Shown: piece after piece, positions 59,424 to 64,000 of the stretch
How the letters are laid out: each line of letters begins with the position of its first letter
Numbering within the stretch: position 1 is the stretch's first letter
Source: Osedax fenrisi
Lineage: Eukaryota; Annelida; Polychaeta; Sabellida; Siboglinidae
NCBI GenBank assembly: GCA_964019155.1
Contig: OZ025244.1
Coordinates: 23,197,529 to 23,261,528 of the forward strand
Direction of reading: 5' to 3'
Length of the DNA: 64,000 nt
Made by a program: the position numbers and the translations under genes
The notes under the pieces: generated by a model
The model's database searches: none
Seen by the model: only the letters and a program-made list of their open reading frames with translations
What the model was told of the DNA's origin: nothing

Positions 59424-62420
59424 TAGATAGATATATAGATGATTTATTTATACACAAATATAAAAAAGACAGTTCTCATATGTGTTTTAGAAAAATAATA
59501 ATACATAAATAAATAAACGATAAAATAATATATAAGTAAAAAAATAGGATTGTTAAATTAATAAACGTGAAAAAAAAACATAAAATAAAAATATACGAAT
59601 ATTAAAAATGACCAATATTAAAATCTTTGACTTTACTTTTGAAACGTTCTATGGATGTTACAAGTCTTAGATCTCGAGGTAAACCATTCCATAGTGCAGC
59701 TGCAGAATGCCGAAAAGATCTCTTGTCATATCTAGCCAGCTTTAACTTATGATAACGAAGTATTTTGCTGTTAGACGATCTAGACTCTAGATTCTAGAGG
59801 ATCTCTACTCAATCCGGTACGTCAGCAAATCCTTTAAATATTTAGATGATTGAAGGTATATGCATTTATAAATAATCATAATAATTTTATATATTGATCG
59901 CTGTTTAGCAGATAACCATTTTATGCTATATAATTTTTCGGAAGTGCAAAAGTGATCAAATAATTGTATGCGAAATAGTAAGCGTACTGAAGACCGTATA
60001 ACTCTGATTATGCAATTTAAGAATATAAGGAAGTCCGTGGTATAAATAATTACATTACTCAATACGATATAGGACTGTATATTCTATAAGGTTCTTACAA
60101 ATGTTATCAGGTAAAACATATATGTCGATCTTCTTTTTTTAATTTACACAAAATAAAAACTATTAGAATTTTTTTAACTGATAATATTTGTGTATACACT
60201 TGGGATTTGATCGATAAAACATAAAAAATAAAACCAAGAATTTTAACAGAATTTGTTGGCGAAATAATTTGTCCATCAACAATTACTGGAGTAAAAATGG
60301 AATTAACACGAGACAAATTTATAAGAGATGTTTTAGACATATTTAACATTAGATTATTTTGTAAAAACCAATTATTTAAAGTATTAAAACAATTTAACAA
60401 AGAATAATTATCAGAAGGAAGAACATATAAAAACAGTTCGATATAAATTTGTAAATCATCCGCATAAAGATGATAATTAATATCAGGAAACTGGTGGCAA
60501 ATTTAGATTATATACATTGAGAATAATATAGGAACAAGTACCTAACCTTGTGGTACATCATGACTAAGTAATTTTTTAGATGTATATTCATTATTAATTT
60601 TTATAAAAAAATATATATTTTTAAGATATGATATAAACCATACTAAAACAGTATCAGATAACCCTATCATTTTAAGCGATTTATTAGTAAATCATGCATT
60701 ATTGTATCAAAAGCTGATGGTAAATCAAGAAGTAATAATTGTATATTTTTGTTATGATCTAAAGTCCATAAAATATCATCAATGAGAGAAATTAAAGTAG
60801 TTTCTGTACTATGACATTTTCTTAAACCCACTCTTTTGGGATAAAGAATATTAAAATGTAATACATAATTATTTAATTGCTTGGCCACTATTTTTTCTAT
60901 CATTTTATTAATAAAGGGTAATTATGATATTAGTCTATAGGGGAGGGAAGGGTATTATGGCCGATATTTTTATTACCTTACAAGAAACAAAATATATCAT
61001 ACTAATATTGGATATTATGATCCGATAAGTAGTATATACAATTACAATATGTTGTTCTAAATAATGGCTATCAATATTTACTCATTTAATTATTCGTATT
61101 CAAATCATTTGATTTGTATTAAAAAGAAAATTGTCCGTATAAATAGATATAAAATACACTAGTGCGGGTATTATGGTCGATAGTTCCGAAATAGCCACTA
61201 GGATCGCGTCATGTATTCAAATTACTATTTTTATAATTAGAAAATAAAATAGATTGTATCAGATATAATTAAAGATACACACGCACTTTTATATTAAATA
61301 TAAAAATAATTAATCGTTATCCCATTTAATTTTACTTATATTCAGCTACAAACGTTTTTTTTCGATAAAAATTACGATTATTTGATTTTTTTCTCTAATA
61401 AAAAATCAATAATTAATATTTATATAACTAAAAAATGATGTACACTATCATTCTTAGAATTCAATTATCTACATTTTGCGTATATATCATTTTTTGATAA
61501 CTATAATGGTTCTTGAAATATCGTTATCGGCCACAATACCCTTCTCTCCCCTAATTGGTTAATATTTCTTTATCGACATTTTGCTTTTTTAGAAGTGGTA
61601 TAACTACTGCATGCTTTAAAATATCAGGTATTTTCCCAATTATAAGAGAACTGTTAACAACCGTGGATATAAAATGTGTTAGAAAAGAAGCCAGATTATG
61701 CAATAAGGAAATAGGAAGAGGACCAAGAGGAGATGGAGATTTTAAAGTGATGATTACATTAAATATGTCAAAATTTGAAACTGAACAAAAAGAATGAAAA
61801 CACTTATCAGATGAATAATTATCAGAAGTTAGATCATAATAGGTATCTAATACTAATAACTTATTGGAAATGGTGGAGCAGATATCAGGTAACTTATTGA
61901 TATAAAAATCAGAAAAAAGATTCCACAGATCCTTATCAGTATGTGTTGGTAAAGATTTAGGTGAACCATTATTATTTAGAGAATTAACAAATGAACATTT
62001 TGTTTAGAATCATTTCCGTAATTTAATATTTTATTGTGAAATAAACTGGTTTTTAACAGATAACATTGATTTCTATATAAATCAATCGCATATCCTTAAA
62101 TTCACGAACATTTATAGAATTCGGTTCATGTAAATATCTTTTCTCCAGTTTTCTTAAATTTCTTTTCAAATTAGAGAATGTAGAATTATACCAAGGAGAA
62201 GCTGGATGGGGGAAATTTTTATTTTTTTTTAAAGGATCAAAATTATCCAACAATTTGATAATGTATCATTAAAATAATTAATATAAATATTATCAATTGA
62301 TATATATTCTGATATAACTGAAGAAAATAAATCTAAATCAATGGATTTAATATTTCTATAGTAAACAATAGAACTATCTGTATTTACTTTGAACATTTTC
62401 AACTTACAAATAATTTCAAA
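59424..62420 (-). mobile_element. L2-type LINE (pseudogene), split by a MITE
   Basis: Minus strand. 62253-62053 gives SPWYNSTFSNLKRNLRKLEK (end of endonuclease/linker). About 61610-61700 is in the pre-RT linker (antisense). At the 60940-61551 MITE the frame reads TNYRLIS when the insert is removed, then LPFINKMIEKIVAKQLNNYV (60900), HSTETTLISLIDDIL, LLLDLPSAFDTIMHDLLINR, a decayed palm region and NCFNTLNNWFLQNNLMLNMS (60400). The C-terminus includes HSAAALWNGLPRDLR (about 59665-59710). The 3' end is (GATA)n-like at 59424-59440. A related but distinct subfamily from the 52-kb copy. Confidence 0.85.
60940..61551. mobile_element. MITE family C, full length (612 bp)
   Basis: The ends GGGGAGGGAAGGGTATTATG and ATACCCTTCTCTCCCC are inverted and carry the core TATGGCCGATA / TATCGGCCACAATA. 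TA duplications lie at 60938-60939 and 61552-61553. An internal GGGTATTATGGTCGATA repeats the core at about 61166-61182. No coding potential. The insertion site is inside an L2 RT-entry motif. Confidence 0.92.
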
Positions 62421-62429
62421 ATGATCTGT

Positions 62430-63400
62430 TAATTAATTTATATATAATAACATATATCATATATAATATATGATACATGCACGACGTGTTTTGTGTATAT
62501 ACAAATATATGTTTATTTAAAATATAAGGAATTTTACAAACATAACCGTATTATTTTTAAAATATTATATGACGTCTAAAAATCATTAGGAATAGGTCAA
62601 TTCTAGAAGTAATTATAGTTGTTATTAACCTTATCTTGAATATAAATAAGACCTATGTTGATCATACATTTATAATATGTTGTTCTATTTAATGATTTAT
62701 AGACTATTTAATACTTTCATTTTAATAATGATATACATTTAACATAAGTTGTGGAAACATTCATACGAAAAGTAAGTTAAACTCACTATAGTATACATAT
62801 TGTGTTTACAATAATTCAAATTATTAATCGAATCAGTTATCGTGTACTTCATTCATAGATTGTAATTAAATATAATAATAATGACGCATACCTATGAGAT
62901 ATGTGTTGAAATAAACCCATTAAACAGGTATAAAATATTTTCAATTTACTAATGGAAATAATGAACGATTTGTATAAAATAAATTAAACAATTATAGGTT
63001 AGAGAATATGGTCACATTATTTTGTATAGAATGTTAACATATACAAATCTTGACGTTATAAATTAGAATTATAGATAACATTCATTCGTAACAAAAATAT
63101 AAAATATTTCAAACAGTAATTTACGCTTATTTAAGTAAATTGTTAACATTATTGAAGGAATACATACATAGAATATAATTAATGTTTATATTTAATATAT
63201 GATTATTTATTGGTTTACCAGTAAGACTATAATGAATTCCGATTCATAAATAAAACTACATAATATATTTCAAGATAATTTATAATAATTTTGTATCTTC
63301 CATATATAATATTACATCTTATTAAAAATAACTACTTAATTTCTATTAAAATGTAAATAACATAATAGACCCATTTTATCTAATTACACGTATGTAACAG
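62430..63400. other. AT-rich DNA, nothing recognised
   Basis: No coding frame or known repeat signature seen. Confidence 0.6.
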
Positions 63401-63407
63401 TATTGTT

Positions 63408-63608
<201 letters not shown>

Positions 63609-63843
63609 ATTAGTATTCAATATTATATTAGTATTTTCTTTTTATTGTCAAATAAAAATATTTGATAATTATTTATTAAAATTTAATTTGAATTTAAGTG
63701 CAGTTCATTTTCTAGGGCTAATGATGTAAGTGAATATTATTTGTTTATGAATTTTATGAAAAGTTAACTTAAATTTTCTGTTACCTCATTATTTAGTGTT
63801 ACCTAATAATTTATGTTCTATTTTGTATTCGAATAAATATTAT

Positions 63844-63891
63844 TAATATTATTAAATTATGTAATGATCATTACATAATTTAATAATATTA
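63844..63891. repeat. Perfect 48-bp palindrome
   Basis: Centred on TGATCA between 63867 and 63868; every base pairs. AT-rich arms with ATTATGTAATGATCATTACA in the middle. Confidence 0.95.
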
Positions 63892-64000
63892 TCATTTTTG
63901 TTTCTAATTCATCCTATTCTCTCAACATATTTTAAGACCCCACTATATTTTTCGACTCTATATTCAACTTTAGAATTTAATTTATAATGTTGTCTTATAA

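Noticed and set aside
61555..61797. 80-aa plus-strand frame next to MITE C
   Set aside because: Antisense of the L2 pre-RT linker, whose minus-strand motifs are conserved.

Overview
The window is a piece of an AT-rich invertebrate animal nuclear genome. It holds one convincing host gene, a spliced beta-tubulin with GT-AG introns, set in a dense field of transposable elements and (TA)n microsatellites. LINEs of the L2, CR1/jockey-like and RTE groups, PIF/Harbinger, pogo/Tigger and piggyBac-like DNA transposons, a tRNA-derived SINE and long TA tracts all fit a metazoan. The sequence alone does not settle the phylum. I see no prokaryotic operons, rRNA genes, intact tRNA genes or CRISPR arrays.

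Layout. 1-5.3 kb: AT-rich DNA with a MITE of family A (1024-1679), a LINE scrap and the left end of a related MITE (family D). 5.7-9.3 kb: a foldback zone with a perfect 122-bp palindrome, a GC-rich MITE with about 50-bp inverted repeats, other members of a TAATAGC-type terminal-repeat family, and long TA tracts. 9.4-12.3 kb: a second family A MITE and decayed CR1- and L2-type LINE pieces. 12.4-15.7 kb: a near-full-length RTE-type LINE on the minus strand. 16.9-17.8 kb: a third family A MITE. 18-22 kb: unassigned DNA with short palindromes and a C-rich tract. 22.5-23.7 kb: a deleted pogo/Tigger element keeping a CENP-B-like DNA-binding region. 24.5-25.1 kb: a family B MITE. 27.2-27.4 kb: a SINE. 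27.79-33.04 kb: the five-exon beta-tubulin gene (minus strand) with a CpG-rich promoter zone at 33.06-33.3 kb. 33.5-36 kb: inverted repeats, a MITE packed with TAGGGTAC motifs, and a second CpG-rich island. 36.2-56.1 kb: overlapping and nested LINE copies on both strands, with a SINE and several MITEs; the L2 element at 52.0-56.1 kb is the best preserved. 57.0-59.0 kb: a PIF/Harbinger transposon remnant with its Myb/SANT-like gene and DDE transposase facing each other. 59.4-62.4 kb: another L2 copy split by a family C MITE. 62.4-64 kb: AT-rich DNA with a long (TTA)n tract and a perfect 48-bp palindrome.

The most unusual signal is a set of MITEs (families A, B, and looser relatives C, D, E). 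They share a scaffold: TA target duplications, a GGGGAAAG-type terminus, a TATCTCAGTAACTATA-like block about 45 bp inside, and clusters of a short core motif at matching offsets. The core itself differs between families (TACCGACCCC in A, TACGGACACT in B) and has changed at every cluster within an element. Three insertions lie inside LINE copies; for two of them (MITE C and the piggyBac-like element), removing the insert and one target copy restores the LINE reading frame, which fixes their ends and target duplications.

Gene cooperation is limited. The tubulin gene stands alone. The Harbinger pair would work together in transposition if intact. The remaining coding regions are retrotransposon fragments with frameshifts and stops.
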